Assembly: GCF_022482365.1 (NCBI RefSeq)
Contig: NZ_JAKVPE010000001.1
Location: 1,116,001-1,180,000, forward strand
DNA length: 64,000 nt
Source of the DNA: Limosilactobacillus sp.
GTDB taxonomy: Bacteria; Bacillota; Bacilli; Lactobacillales; Lactobacillaceae
Direction of reading: 5' to 3'
In this document: one piece after another, positions 55,189 to 64,000 of the stretch
Numbering within the stretch: the stretch's first letter is position 1
How the letters are laid out: the number at the start of each line of letters is the position of its first letter
The notes under the pieces: generated by a model
The model's database searches: none
What the model saw: the letters and a program-made list of their open reading frames with translations, nothing else
What the model was told of the DNA's origin: nothing
Made by a program: the position numbers and the translations under genes

Positions 55189-55968
55189 TTAAATTGCTGT
55201 TAATTTTTGCTGCTTAGCTGCTTGGAAGCAGTTGACCATCTGCAGGAAGCTCTGCACGTTCAGGCTGGCCCGGCCGATCAGGGTTCCGTCCACGTCCGGC
55301 TGGCTGACGATCCCGTAAATGTTCTGGGGAGTAACGCTGCCACCGTAGAGGATCCGGACTTCATTGGCCACCGCGGCGCCGAAGTGATCGGCAATCGATT
55401 GGCGAATCTGCCAGCAGGCCGTCTCCGCCATGTCGGGACTGGCGGCTTGCTTGGCCCCGACCGCATAGCGCGGCTCGTAGGAAATGATGACCCGCCGCAT
55501 CTGCTTTGGCGAAAGCCCCTGCAGGATGCTGGTCAATTGGTGGAAGAAGTAGTGCTGCTCGCCGTCGATCGTCACCTGGATCTTTTCTTCATCGGTGCAG
55601 ATGATCGGGGTCACGCCGAACTGCAGGGCGGTCGCCACTTTCTTGCTGATTTCCTCATTCGACTCGTGGAAGAGCAGCCGCCGTTCCAGGTGCCCCAGGA
55701 TGACGTGGGACACGCCGGCGTCGGCCAGGCTCTCGATACTGATTTCACCGGTCTGGGCACCAGACGGTTGGCTGCCCGCGTTTTGGGCAATGATCCGCAG
55801 CGGGGAGTCCCCGATTGCCGCCCGCATGCTGTAGAGGGCCAGCGCCTGGGCGGCGATGCCGACATCCTCACCCAGTGGCACGGCGTCTTGCATCGCTTTG
55901 GCAAATTCAACGGATTCTTGGACATTTTTATTCATTTTCCAGTTTGCAATAATAAATGGTTTTCTCAT
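55189..55968 (-). CDS. tpiA: Triosephosphate isomerase, divergent paralogue type
   Basis: 259 residues. The N-terminal active-site Asn/Lys are present in IIANWKMNK. The catalytic His is in ILGHLERR (usual GHSERR). The catalytic Glu region is ISYEPRYAVGAKQAAS in place of the near-invariant AYEPVWAIGTGKTA, so loop 6 is altered. ILYGGSVTPQNI and the DGTLIGRASL phosphate loop are normal. Probably active but clearly not the ordinary housekeeping copy. First gene of the tpiA-fba-phosphatase operon. Confidence 0.9.
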   Translation of the reverse strand: MRKPFIIANWKMNKNVQESVEFAKAMQDAVPLGEDVGIAAQALALYSMRAAIGDSPLRIIAQNAGSQPSGAQTGEISIESLADAGVSHVILGHLERRLLFHESNEEISKKVATALQFGVTPIICTDEEKIQVTIDGEQHYFFHQLTSILQGLSPKQMRRVIISYEPRYAVGAKQAASPDMAETACWQIRQSIADHFGAAVANEVRILYGGSVTPQNIYGIVSQPDVDGTLIGRASLNVQSFLQMVNCFQAAKQQKLTAI

Positions 55969-56032
55969 GTTGGTAGCTCCTTTTGTTTTCTTTTCTGAGC
56001 ACCGCTTCGTTCTTTAATTGAGCATGCCTAAT

Positions 56033-56061
56033 TTCTTAAACGCTATTTTATTGACTGTCAA
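56033..56061 (-). promoter_or_regulatory. Promoter of the tpiA-fba-phosphatase operon
   Basis: Minus-strand TTGACA (56061-56056), 17-bp spacer and TAAGAA (56038-56033), about 65 bases upstream of the tpiA start. Confidence 0.55.
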
Positions 56062-56260
56062 GCACAATTCTTGGATAAATTTCTGTGCAAACGGTAGCCA
56101 TGTTGACCTCTCGGGCATGGTTTTTAGTAAATTTTACCGTTTTTACTAATTTTCAGGTCCCTTTTACTTGCTCAAATTGGGAATCAATTCCAAATTTGCT
56201 CACTAGTCCAATTACTGATAAGATTAAATTAAATCATTATTAATCAGTGGAGTATCAAAG

Positions 56261-57433
56261 ATGTTTGTACGAAATTTACAACTAGACCAATTAGAAAAAT
56301 ATGCCGATTCTCAGCTGATCAAGGTCATCAGTGGGGTCCACCGTTCCGGCAAAACGGTTTTACTACAGCAACTCAAGGACCGCTTACGGCGGCAGGGAGT
56401 CAGCAACGACCAGTTTCAATTTATCCGCTTCGGCCAGCAGCTGGCCAGCGGGGCAGATCTCTGGAACACGATTGAATCCCGGCTGGTAGCAGGGAAGCCG
56501 AACTACCTCCTGCTCGACGAGTTCGACTACCTGCCCGAAATCATCCCCCTCCTGCAGCGGCTATTAAAGGACGGCCGGGCCAACGTCTTCATCACCGCGG
56601 CGAGCCGGTCGTTTTTGAAACGCCTGGCCCCCTTAGAGGAGCGGTGCGTGACGATTCCGGTCCTGCCGCTGGGCTTTGCCGAATTCTGCCAATACCGGAA
56701 CCTGCCGGCCAGCAGCCACAGCCTCTACCAGTACCTCAACCGCGGTGGTTTTCCCTTTGCCCAGGAGGTTCACGGTTCCCTGGAGCTGGCCAACTACCTC
56801 GATGGAGTGGTCAACACCGCCATCGTCAGCGGCTTCAGCCAGCCGGGAACCCTCTGCAATCCCTTCCTCACTAAGCAGCTGGCCATCTTCCTTGCCGGGC
56901 AGGTCGGCAGTCCGGTCAACGTCAGCCAGGCGGTCACCGGCCTCAAGCGCGCCGGCATTCCCGCCTCGAACAAGACGCTGGCAACCTACCTCGGCTTTCT
57001 CCAGGACGTCTTCCTCTTTTATCCCTGCCACGAGCTCAACCCGGCTACCAACAAGGTCAAGCCCACCAACGTCAAGTACTACCCGGTCGACCTAAGCCTC
57101 CGCAATTTTTGGACAAACCAAAAAGGAGTGCTTTCCCAAACGAATTTGGAAGCACTCCTCTTCATCGAACTGGTCCGCCGCGGCTATCGGGTGTATGCCG
57201 GCAAGCATTGCACCTTCATCGCCGAGCGCGATTCAGAACGATCCTATATTCAATTTGTCTATTCCCTGCGCAACCAGCGCGCCTACGACCGGGCCGCAGC
57301 CGGTCTGGCCGCACTGCCGGACTCGGCCAAGCGATCCCTGATCGTCATGCAGGCTCCGGAGATGTTCGAAGTCAACCCAGCCATCCGGCCGCTCGCCCTG
57401 CTCGACTGGCTTTGCCAGCCGGAGCAATCCTAG
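56261..57433 (+). CDS. ATP-binding protein of the AAA_14/DUF4143 type
   Basis: 390 residues. Walker A is [16 protein letters not shown] near residue 24 and Walker B is [12 protein letters not shown] near residue 87; then [14 protein letters not shown] and [11 protein letters not shown], the hallmark of this family. The C-terminal DUF4143 part ([20 protein letters not shown]) resembles a nuclease-like fold without clear catalytic residues. These ATPases are common orphan genes whose function is not established. GC-rich like the chromosome; convergent with coaA. Confidence 0.88.
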   Translation: MFVRNLQLDQLEKYADSQLIKVISGVHRSGKTVLLQQLKDRLRRQGVSNDQFQFIRFGQQLASGADLWNTIESRLVAGKPNYLLLDEFDYLPEIIPLLQRLLKDGRANVFITAASRSFLKRLAPLEERCVTIPVLPLGFAEFCQYRNLPASSHSLYQYLNRGGFPFAQEVHGSLELANYLDGVVNTAIVSGFSQPGTLCNPFLTKQLAIFLAGQVGSPVNVSQAVTGLKRAGIPASNKTLATYLGFLQDVFLFYPCHELNPATNKVKPTNVKYYPVDLSLRNFWTNQKGVLSQTNLEALLFIELVRRGYRVYAGKHCTFIAERDSERSYIQFVYSLRNQRAYDRAAAGLAALPDSAKRSLIVMQAPEMFEVNPAIRPLALLDWLCQPEQS

Positions 57434-58353
57434 TCGCGCCGCAGGAAGATCCGGTCGATCACGTGATCCGTGGTCTTGTGCAGGATCACGTTGGCCCGGT
57501 TCTTCGTCGGCAGGATGAAGTCCTTCAGGTTTGGCAGGTCGACGCGTTCCCAGACGTCCCGGGCCATCTGAAAGGCAGCATCGCGATCCCCCTGCGAGTA
57601 CGGGTAGTAGTAGTTCGACGGGTCGGTGAAGGCCGTGTCGAGCAGCATCCCGAACCGCTGGAGGTACCAGTGCTCGATCAGGTCGGCATTGGCATCGACG
57701 TACAGCGAGAGATCGAAGTAGTCGCTGACGTAGATCCGCTGGTTGGTCGGCAGCTGGAGGGTGTTGATCCCCTCGACGATCAGGATGTCAGGCTCGTCGA
57801 TCAGCTGGGGCTTGTCGAGCTGGACGTCATAGACCTGGTGGGAGTAGGTCGGCGCCTTCAGTTTCGGCTCGCCGGCCTTGACGTCGTTTAAGAACTTCAG
57901 GAGCTTCTCCATGTCGTAGGACTCCGGGAAGCCCTTACGATCCATGATCCCCCGCCGCTTCAGCTCCGCGTTCGGGTAGAGAAAACCGTCCGTGGTCATC
58001 AATTCGACCCGCTTGTCCGGCAGCAGTTTATTGAGCAAAATGCTCAGCAGCCGGGCAATCGTGCTCTTGCCGACCGCCACCGAACCGGCGATCCCGATGA
58101 TGTACGGCACCCGGTGGACCGGCTGGCGGAGGAAGTTGGCCTTTTGCATCTGCCACTCCAGGAAATTCTGGTAGCGCAGCTGGATCAGCTTGATTAGCGG
58201 CAGGTAGACGTCCTGCACATCCTGGATCGAGATCCGGTCGTTAAGCGACTTGATATCCTCCAGGTTGTCCTGAGTCAGGCGGACCTTGTCGGTTGGAAAA
58301 AAGCTGTGCCAGGTCTGCCGGTCAAATTGTTCGTAATTCATCCATTCATCCAT
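57430..58353 (-). CDS. coaA: Pantothenate kinase, type I
   Basis: 307 residues, first step of coenzyme A synthesis from pantothenate. P-loop [17 protein letters not shown] near residue 90; [31 protein letters not shown] and [12 protein letters not shown] are typical CoaA segments. The ATG at 58353 gives the normal CoaA length; the in-frame extension up to 58497 runs through the terminator of copA and is not coding. Overlaps the convergent ATPase stop by four bases. Confidence 0.95.
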   Translation of the reverse strand: MDEWMNYEQFDRQTWHSFFPTDKVRLTQDNLEDIKSLNDRISIQDVQDVYLPLIKLIQLRYQNFLEWQMQKANFLRQPVHRVPYIIGIAGSVAVGKSTIARLLSILLNKLLPDKRVELMTTDGFLYPNAELKRRGIMDRKGFPESYDMEKLLKFLNDVKAGEPKLKAPTYSHQVYDVQLDKPQLIDEPDILIVEGINTLQLPTNQRIYVSDYFDLSLYVDANADLIEHWYLQRFGMLLDTAFTDPSNYYYPYSQGDRDAAFQMARDVWERVDLPNLKDFILPTKNRANVILHKTTDHVIDRIFLRRD

Positions 58354-58402
58354 CGTCTCTAAATACCCCAATACATGAAAACGTTTACGAATATCATACC
58401 AT

Positions 58403-58446
58403 AAAAGCAGTGACTTAGCGCCCACACATGCTAAGTCACTGCTTTT
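58403..58446 (-). terminator. Terminator of the copper operon
   Basis: A perfect 17-bp stem AAAAGCAGTGACTTAGC/GCTAAGTCACTGCTTTT, with T-tracts on both strands, directly after the copA stop at 58454. Confidence 0.92.
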
Positions 58447-58453
58447 TCGTTCT

Positions 58454-60406
58454 CTAGGCTGCTTGTTCGATCGCGCTCGTTGGCTCCGTGCCGCCAATCT
58501 TGGCCTTATTCAACAGGAGCGACGAGGTAACGACGGAAACGGAACTGAAGGCCATTGCCAGGGCGGCAAATTCCGGGCTGAGCTGAAGGCCGAAGCCGAC
58601 GAAGAGGCCGGCTGCAATCGGCACCCCGATCAGGTTGTAGATCAGGGCCCAGAAGAGGTTCAGCTTGATCCGGTTGAAGGTCTTCTTGCTGATGTCGATC
58701 GCCCTGACCACCCCGCGCAGGTCGTTTTGGACCAGGACGATGCTCCCGGATTCGATGGCAATGTCGGTCCCAGAACCCATGGCAATCCCGACGTCGGCGG
58801 TCGTCAGTGCCGGGGCGTCATTGATCCCGTCGCCGACGAAGGCCACCTTGCCTTCCTGCTGGAGGGCCTTGACGTGGTCGGCCTTCTCGTTCGGCAGGAC
58901 GTTGGCGATGACCCGATCGATGCCGACCTCCTTGGCAATTGCCTGGGCGACCCGGTCGTTGTCCCCCGTCAGCATGACCGTCTGGAGACCCCGGGCCTTC
59001 AGCTCGGCGATTGCCTGGGCGGACGTCGGCTTAGGCGCGTCCTGGATGGCGATCAGCCCGATGACCCGCTTGGCACGGCCAACCAGGATAACCGTCTTGG
59101 CCGCATCCTGGAGGGCAGTCAGTTGCTGCTTCATGGCGGGTTCAATCAGGTAGTCCGCTAGCAGCTTTTCGTTGCCGACAAAGGCCGGCTGACCGTCAAT
59201 GGTGGCCTGGACGCCCTTACCCTCGATAGCACGAAAGTCACCAACCGGCTCCGGCGTGATCCCCGAAGCGGCGGCATGCTCCATGACCGCCTTGGCCAGC
59301 GGGTGCTCGGAGGAGCTCTCTAGGCTGGCCGCCGTCTGGAGGACCAGGGACTTGTCGCCGACCAGATCGGTGACCCGCGGCTTGCCCACGGTCACCGTCC
59401 CGGTCTTGTCGAAGACCACCGTCTTAACATCGTCGATCGTTTCCAGGGCCTGGCCGTCCTTGATCAGAACGCCCATCTTTGCGGCCCGGCCGGTGCCAAC
59501 CATCAAAGCGGTCGGCGTGGCCAACCCGAGGGCACACGGGCAGGCGATCACGATGACCGCAACGGCGAAGAGCATCGCCTGGACGGCCGTGGCGCCCAGG
59601 AAGCTGTACCAGATTACGAAGGTGATGATCGCAATCGACAGCACCGTCGGGACGAAAACCTTGGAGATCTTGTCGGTCAGGTTCTGGATCGGCGCGTGGC
59701 TGGTCTGGGCCTTTTTCACCATCTCAACGATCTGCGAAAGCATGGTGTCCTTGCCGACCTTGGTGGCACGGAACTGGATGGCCCCGTCGCCGTTGATGGT
59801 CGAACCGACGACGCTATCGCCGGTCTTCTTGGTCACCGGCATGCTCTCACCGGTGATCATCGACTCGTCGATGGTGGTCTTCCCGGTCGTGATCACCCCG
59901 TCGACCGGCACCTTCTCCCCAGGCTTGACCTGGATGATGTCGCCGACTTCGACCTGGTCCAGCGGCACGGCGACGAACTTCCCGTCCCGCAGCACGCTGG
60001 CGCTCTTCACCTGGAGGTCCAGCAATTTCTTCAGCGCATTGGAGGCGTTGTTGTGCATCCGCTCCTCCATCGTGTCGCCGAGCAGGATGAAGACGGCAAT
60101 GAAGGCCGCACTCTCGAAGTAGACCGCCCGGCCGGTGATCATGGCGAAGAGGCTGTAGAAGTAGGCAATTCCCGTCCCAATCGCCACCAGGGTGTTCATG
60201 TTGGCGTTGTGGTGCTTAAAGGCGGCCCAGGCACTGGTCCAGTACGGTACGGCCGCCACCAGCATGATCAAGGTGGTGGTGACCAGGGCAATCCAGGTGT
60301 AGCCCGGCATCATCCAGTGAAAAGGCATTGTCAGCATTTGAATCAGCATCGGGATCACCAGGACAAAGGAGATCCAGAAGCGCTGAATGCTCGTCAGATG
60401 TTTCAT
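58454..60406 (-). CDS. copA: Copper-translocating P1B-type ATPase
   Basis: 650 residues. CPC metal-binding helix [13 protein letters not shown], phosphorylation motif [20 protein letters not shown] actuator motif, [10 protein letters not shown] in the nucleotide-binding domain and [11 protein letters not shown] near the end. The N-terminal heavy-metal-associated domain is missing; the protein starts directly with membrane helices, as in CopB-like and short CopA forms. It exports Cu(I). It lies 18 bases behind the cupredoxin gene and under cop-box control. Confidence 0.94.
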   Translation of the reverse strand: MKHLTSIQRFWISFVLVIPMLIQMLTMPFHWMMPGYTWIALVTTTLIMLVAAVPYWTSAWAAFKHHNANMNTLVAIGTGIAYFYSLFAMITGRAVYFESAAFIAVFILLGDTMEERMHNNASNALKKLLDLQVKSASVLRDGKFVAVPLDQVEVGDIIQVKPGEKVPVDGVITTGKTTIDESMITGESMPVTKKTGDSVVGSTINGDGAIQFRATKVGKDTMLSQIVEMVKKAQTSHAPIQNLTDKISKVFVPTVLSIAIITFVIWYSFLGATAVQAMLFAVAVIVIACPCALGLATPTALMVGTGRAAKMGVLIKDGQALETIDDVKTVVFDKTGTVTVGKPRVTDLVGDKSLVLQTAASLESSSEHPLAKAVMEHAAASGITPEPVGDFRAIEGKGVQATIDGQPAFVGNEKLLADYLIEPAMKQQLTALQDAAKTVILVGRAKRVIGLIAIQDAPKPTSAQAIAELKARGLQTVMLTGDNDRVAQAIAKEVGIDRVIANVLPNEKADHVKALQQEGKVAFVGDGINDAPALTTADVGIAMGSGTDIAIESGSIVLVQNDLRGVVRAIDISKKTFNRIKLNLFWALIYNLIGVPIAAGLFVGFGLQLSPEFAALAMAFSSVSVVTSSLLLNKAKIGGTEPTSAIEQAA

Positions 60407-60424
60407 TGTGGCGACCCCCTTTTC

Positions 60425-60796
60425 TTACTTCACGATGACCTTACCGTGGAACATGTCCATCCCGCAGGCAAAATTGTATTCGGTCGCCTTGTCGGTTGGA
60501 ATGTCGACCGTCGTGACCGGCTGCTTGGTCAGGTCCGCGTTGACCCCCAGCTTGTCAAAAACGACGTGGGAGAGGCAGGCCGTCGAGTCCTTCATGTCAA
60601 AGTGGACCTTGGCCGGAACCCCCTTTTTCAAAACAACGGTCGATGGGCTGTAGCCGCCCTTGACCACGATCGTCGCCTCCTGGTTTTGATCGTTGACGGT
60701 CGCGTCCCCGGCAGCTTCGGTGTGCTTGCCGAAGAACCACCAGAACAGGGCCACGATCAAGATCACCCCGATAATCAATACTAATAGCTGTGACAT
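60425..60796 (-). CDS. Membrane-anchored cupredoxin-domain protein
   Basis: 123 residues. An N-terminal membrane anchor (LLVLIIGVILIVALFWWFFG) is followed by a short linker and a cupredoxin fold (YSPSTVVLKKGVPAKVHFDM). Candidate copper ligands are the Cys/His in STACLSHVVF and the Cys/Met/His in FACGMDMFHGKV. Probably carries copper at the outer face to the ATPase or buffers it. First gene of the copper operon. Confidence 0.9.
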   Translation of the reverse strand: MSQLLVLIIGVILIVALFWWFFGKHTEAAGDATVNDQNQEATIVVKGGYSPSTVVLKKGVPAKVHFDMKDSTACLSHVVFDKLGVNADLTKQPVTTVDIPTDKATEYNFACGMDMFHGKVIVK

Positions 60797-60816
60797 AATA
60801 ATTGCTCCCTTTCGTT

Positions 60817-60867
60817 TACAGTTGTAATTTATATTCTAACTATAAGGCCTGGGTTTACATTTGTCAA
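60817..60867 (-). promoter_or_regulatory. Copper-responsive promoter with two CopY-type cop boxes
   Basis: Minus-strand TTGACA (60867-60862), 17-bp spacer and TATAGT (60844-60839). A perfect cop box TACAGTTGTA (TACAnnTGTA) lies at 60817-60826, between promoter and gene. A nine-of-ten match TACATTTGTC lies at 60856-60865, overlapping the -35 box. This is the classic CopY repressor arrangement; the regulator itself is not in the window. Confidence 0.85.
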
Positions 60868-60878
60868 CACAAATGGAT

Positions 60879-60914
60879 AAAAAAAGCAGCCAGCAATTTT
60901 TTCTTGCTGGCCGC
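60879..60914 (-). terminator. Terminator of the LTA synthase-family gene
   Basis: GCAGCCAGCAA pairs with TTGCTGGCCGC (one mismatch); on the minus strand it is followed by T7. Confidence 0.88.
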
Positions 60915-60926
60915 CTCACCTGATCC

Positions 60927-63023
60927 CTACGGCTTCGGGAATTTCAGGCTCGAGTAGTTCTTCAATTCCGGCGCGTCGGTCGTGTAATCGTCGAAGGTAC
61001 TCTGGTTGTTGTTTTCGGTCTTCACGCTGGTCTTTTTCTTCTTCTGCGCGTTCTTCAGGTTCTTCAGGCTCTTCTTGAGGTTGTAAGTGTAGTCCTTCTT
61101 GTTAACCTTCTTGAAGCCCTTCAGCTTGTAGAACCGCAGCAGGTCGCCGTTGACCACCTTGTCAGACAAGCCGAGGTCGGTCGTGACGTACTTTTGGATC
61201 TTGCTGAATTCCTTCTTCTGCTTGGCCGTTGCGTGCTTGATCTGCTTCCCGGTCTTGGTGTAGTAGTAATCACCGTTGGACTTGGTGTACTTCGGCGTTA
61301 CCCAGTCACCATCCCGGAACGGCACGATCTGGTTACGCTTGGTCGACAGCAGGTCCTGACCGAACTGGATGTAGTTCTTGGACGAGATGCCCAGCAGGTC
61401 CTCCAGCGTTGGCAGCACGTCGATTTCGCCACCGTACGTGTGGTTGATGCCCCCCTTGAGGCCCGGCGCATTGATCATGAACGGTACCTTCTGGAACATC
61501 GCCAGGTCGTAGTTGGTGATCTTCTTCTTGTGCAGGATTTGGGCAATCGCCGGCTGGTGGTTGTTGGAAATCCCGTAGTGGTCCCCGTAGAGAATCAAGA
61601 CACTGTTCTGGCGCAGGCCGGACTTATCCAGGTAGTCCAGGAACTCACCCAGGGATTCATCCAGGTAGCGAGCCGTCTGGACATACGGATCGACGGTCTT
61701 GTCGCCGGTCTTCCAGGCGCTGATGTCCTTGTTCTTCTTGTCCAGGATGTACGGGTAGTGGTTGGTAACCGTGATCAGCTTGGCATAGAACGGCTGTGGC
61801 AGCTGCTCAATGTAGTGAGCCGATTCCTTCAGGAAGATCTTATCCTTCATCCCGTAACCGGCGTCGTAGTCCTTGGTCTTCGGGTAGTACTGCTTGCTAA
61901 AGAAGTACTGGTAGCCGAAGGACTTGTAGGCGTTGTCCCGGTTCCAGAAACTCGGCACGTCCCCGTGGAAGGAGGCCGTCGTGTAGCCGAGCTTTTGGTG
62001 GAGCAGGGCGGGCGCGGACTGGAAGGTGTTGGTCGTCCCGTCCGTTACCATCGCCGACCCTTCAGGCAGACCGAAGAGCGAGTTTTCCAGCATCAGTTCG
62101 GCATCGGCGGTCTTCCCCTGACCAACCTGGTGGAAGAAGTTATCGAAGGCAATCGTGTTACTGGAATGGTAGATGCTGTCCAGGTTCGGCATAACTTCTT
62201 CGCCGTCTTGCTTGTAGTCAATCATGAACTGCTGCAGACTCTCCAGGTGGATGACGAAGATGTTCTTCCCCTTGGCCACGCCCTGGTACTGGATGTTTGG
62301 CCCGGCGTAGTTGTGGTGAATGAAGTTCAGCACCGGCTTAAGCTCATTCTGGTTGGCCCGGGCCTTGACGACGCTGTTGTGGGTCGTCTTGACCCCGTCG
62401 TAGATCGTGTAGGCCTCGATCCCCAGGTACTTAACGATGTAGTTGTTGTCAAAGGTCCGCGTCAATAATTGTGACCGGTCCGTCTCGGCCATCCCCAGGT
62501 TCGCACCGAAGAGGACGAAGCCGAGCATCGTGATCGTCATCGCATAGCGGATCTTGAAGTAGCGCATGTCCACCCGAATGAAGTGGAACAGTAGGATCAG
62601 GGCGAGGATGATCACGTCCGCGTAGACTAAAAAGTCCTCGGGCCTGATGATTCCCATCAGACTCTTGCCCAGGTTGTTTGACGCCGCCCCGGAGCCCTTG
62701 ATCACGTTGAAGGTGATGAAGTCCGAAAATTCCCGGTAGTAGAGAATGTTGGAAAAGATCCAGGTCGACAGGAGAAAGTTCACGATCAGCATCAGCCAAT
62801 ACGAGAGCCGTCCCCTAAAGTACAGCGCAATCCCCAGGAAGACTAAGGCCCCCGGAATTGTATTAAACGCCAGCAGGAAGTGTTGCATGCTTCCCTTGAC
62901 ACCAAGGTTGAACTCGTTTTGATACGCCCAGTAACTCTTAATGCAGAATAAGAGCACGACGAGCAGGAAGAACCCAATCTTGGTGTTTAAGCCGCGTCGT
63001 AACTTCTGCAACGCTGTTTTCAT
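60927..63023 (-). CDS. ltaS: LTA synthase family protein (lipoteichoic acid synthase-like)
   Basis: 698 residues. Five N-terminal membrane helices precede a large extracellular sulfatase-fold domain. NIFVIHLESLQQFMID carries the metal-binding Glu, GQGKTADAELMLENSLFGLP the catalytic Thr, and SFHGDVPSFWNRDNAYKSFGY and LILYGDHYGISNNH the remaining metal-site residues. It polymerises glycerol phosphate onto a glycolipid outside the membrane. The ATG at 63023 is chosen because GGAGGAACGAAC precedes it. The Lys-rich C-terminal tail (KNLKNAQKKKKTSVKTENNN) is longer than in staphylococcal LtaS. Confidence 0.93.
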   Translation of the reverse strand: MKTALQKLRRGLNTKIGFFLLVVLLFCIKSYWAYQNEFNLGVKGSMQHFLLAFNTIPGALVFLGIALYFRGRLSYWLMLIVNFLLSTWIFSNILYYREFSDFITFNVIKGSGAASNNLGKSLMGIIRPEDFLVYADVIILALILLFHFIRVDMRYFKIRYAMTITMLGFVLFGANLGMAETDRSQLLTRTFDNNYIVKYLGIEAYTIYDGVKTTHNSVVKARANQNELKPVLNFIHHNYAGPNIQYQGVAKGKNIFVIHLESLQQFMIDYKQDGEEVMPNLDSIYHSSNTIAFDNFFHQVGQGKTADAELMLENSLFGLPEGSAMVTDGTTNTFQSAPALLHQKLGYTTASFHGDVPSFWNRDNAYKSFGYQYFFSKQYYPKTKDYDAGYGMKDKIFLKESAHYIEQLPQPFYAKLITVTNHYPYILDKKNKDISAWKTGDKTVDPYVQTARYLDESLGEFLDYLDKSGLRQNSVLILYGDHYGISNNHQPAIAQILHKKKITNYDLAMFQKVPFMINAPGLKGGINHTYGGEIDVLPTLEDLLGISSKNYIQFGQDLLSTKRNQIVPFRDGDWVTPKYTKSNGDYYYTKTGKQIKHATAKQKKEFSKIQKYVTTDLGLSDKVVNGDLLRFYKLKGFKKVNKKDYTYNLKKSLKNLKNAQKKKKTSVKTENNNQSTFDDYTTDAPELKNYSSLKFPKP

Positions 63024-63205
63024 GTTCGTTCCTCCAGAAAAAAATATCAATACTTACAATAATACACTATTACCGCCGCATGCAATCACAAAAGTTTTAA
63101 TTTTCAAAAAAGTTTAGAAATTCCTGGGAAGGCGCCCCAGACCCTTACCAATCGCGGGTGAACATGATAAGATGTTACGGTTCAAAGAGAGAGAAAGGGG
63201 TAATT

Positions 63206-64000
63206 ATGTCTATTAATAAGAAACAAGCCAACCTGATGCTGCTGGCCGTCGCCATCCTCTGGGGCAGCAGCTACGTCTTCGCCAAGCTGACCGTGCAGGC
63301 CGGGATGCACTCCGGCCTGATCAACGCCTGCCGGGGCACGATGTGTGTCATCGCTGGCTACCTGCTATTTTTCAAGAAGATCAACAAGATCAACCGCAAG
63401 GACATCAAGCTTGGACTGCTGATGGGCACCATCAATTTTCTCGGCTACTACCTGCAGACCGACGCCCTCCGCTACACCACGCCAGCCAAGAACGCCTTTT
63501 TGACCACCCTCTACATCGCGGTGGCCCCGCTGATTCTCTGGCTCGTCTGGCACGAGCGGCCCCAGCGCAAGACTTACTTTGCCATCACCCTGGCCATCAT
63601 CGGCATGGCGATCATCACCAACGTCACCAGCGAAGGACTGCACTTCCAGTACGGTGATCTGCTGACGCTGGTCTCGACAATCTTCTGGGCCCTGCAGCTA
63701 ATCTACTTCGGCAAGTACGCGCCCCAGGTATCCAGCCCCTGGGTGGTCATCTTCATGATTGGTCTCTGCCAGGGTGTCTACGGCTGGATCACCGTCCTGC
63801 TCACCGAACGATCCACCCTGGGGCAGGTCCACTGGCTCCAGGCCCTGGTTCCGCTGGCGATCCTGGCGATCGGGGTCACCTTCCTGGCCCAGGGGATGCA
63901 GATCACGGCCCAGGCCTACACCGACGCCACCTCGGCCGGACTGATCCTGATGCTGGAATCCTTCTTCGCCAGCGTCTTTTCGGTCATCCTCGGCTACGAC
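63206..64000 (+). CDS. EamA/DMT-family transporter (partial, runs off the right edge)
   Basis: 265 residues visible before the window ends. Repeated membrane segments, an opening ANLMLLAVAILWGSSYVFAK typical of EamA drug/metabolite transporters, and a second EamA half beginning near DLLTLVSTIFWALQLIYF. GAGAAAGGGG precedes the ATG at 63206. Substrate unknown. Divergent from the LTA synthase gene. Confidence 0.88.
   Translation, partial: MSINKKQANLMLLAVAILWGSSYVFAKLTVQAGMHSGLINACRGTMCVIAGYLLFFKKINKINRKDIKLGLLMGTINFLGYYLQTDALRYTTPAKNAFLTTLYIAVAPLILWLVWHERPQRKTYFAITLAIIGMAIITNVTSEGLHFQYGDLLTLVSTIFWALQLIYFGKYAPQVSSPWVVIFMIGLCQGVYGWITVLLTERSTLGQVHWLQALVPLAILAIGVTFLAQGMQITAQAYTDATSAGLILMLESFFASVFSVILGYD

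Noticed and set aside
59199-60784. Long plus-strand frames opposite copA and the cupredoxin gene
   Set aside because: Shadows of strongly coding GC-rich genes; no start signals.
61194-62468. 424-codon plus-strand frame opposite the LTA synthase gene
   Set aside because: Shadow frame due to GC-rich codon use; the minus-strand gene has all family motifs.

Overview
The window looks like the chromosome of a heterofermentative lactobacillus, most likely Limosilactobacillus or a close relative. The genus call is inference. It rests on three giant YSIRK/LPQTG mucus-binding-type adhesins, a T-box-controlled BrnQ, GC-rich housekeeping genes (guaA, coaA, tpiA, LTA synthase) and lactobacillus-type IS30 elements. 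GC-rich chromosome flanks an obviously AT-rich island at about 26.3-51.7 kb.

Positions 1-23.5 kb are core or accessory chromosome dominated by the cell surface: the N-terminus of a KxYKxGKxW-type secreted Ser/Ala-rich protein, a GntR/FadR regulator divergent from a 3-hydroxyacyl-CoA dehydrogenase, then three cell-wall-anchored adhesins on the minus strand. The first adhesin is frameshifted at a run of seven G residues right at the signal peptide, which looks like a phase-variation switch (or a sequencing error). BrnQ with a T-box leader lies between adhesins two and three. A SpoU-type rRNA methyltransferase and an AAA ATPase clipped by an IS30 copy follow.

Positions 26.3-51.7 kb are an integrative, mobilizable element set just downstream of guaA. 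It carries a tyrosine integrase with a DUF3173 partner, a four-gene mobilization operon (MobC, relaxase, an overlapping membrane coiled-coil protein, a hypothetical), palindrome-rich candidate oriT/origin regions, and a large replication initiator joining a HUH/Rep_2-like domain to an SF3 helicase. Its cargo is a BREX phage-defence locus: brxA, brxB, brxC, pglX, pglZ. The locus is heavily remodelled. An IS30 element separates brxB from brxC, a group II intron 3' remnant follows pglX, an AbrB/Doc toxin-antitoxin pair is spliced in ahead of pglZ, no brxL is present, and an unrecognised 356-aa gene occupies the place where brxL would be expected. A leader terminator upstream of brxA suggests attenuation control. 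Near-identical arm-type repeats lie just inside both ends, with short matching core-like sites outside them.

Two identical 1279-bp IS30 copies in opposite orientation lie near the two ends of the island. Each has its own perfect 13-bp target duplication, so they are independent insertions and not the ends of a composite transposon.

Positions 51.7-64 kb return to GC-rich chromosome: guaA, a 29-aa small ORF, a phosphoglycerate-mutase-like phosphatase, class II aldolase and a divergent triosephosphate isomerase in one operon, a DUF4143-type ATPase, coaA, a copper operon (cupredoxin and CopA-type ATPase) with two CopY-type cop boxes, an LTA synthase-family enzyme and the start of an EamA transporter.
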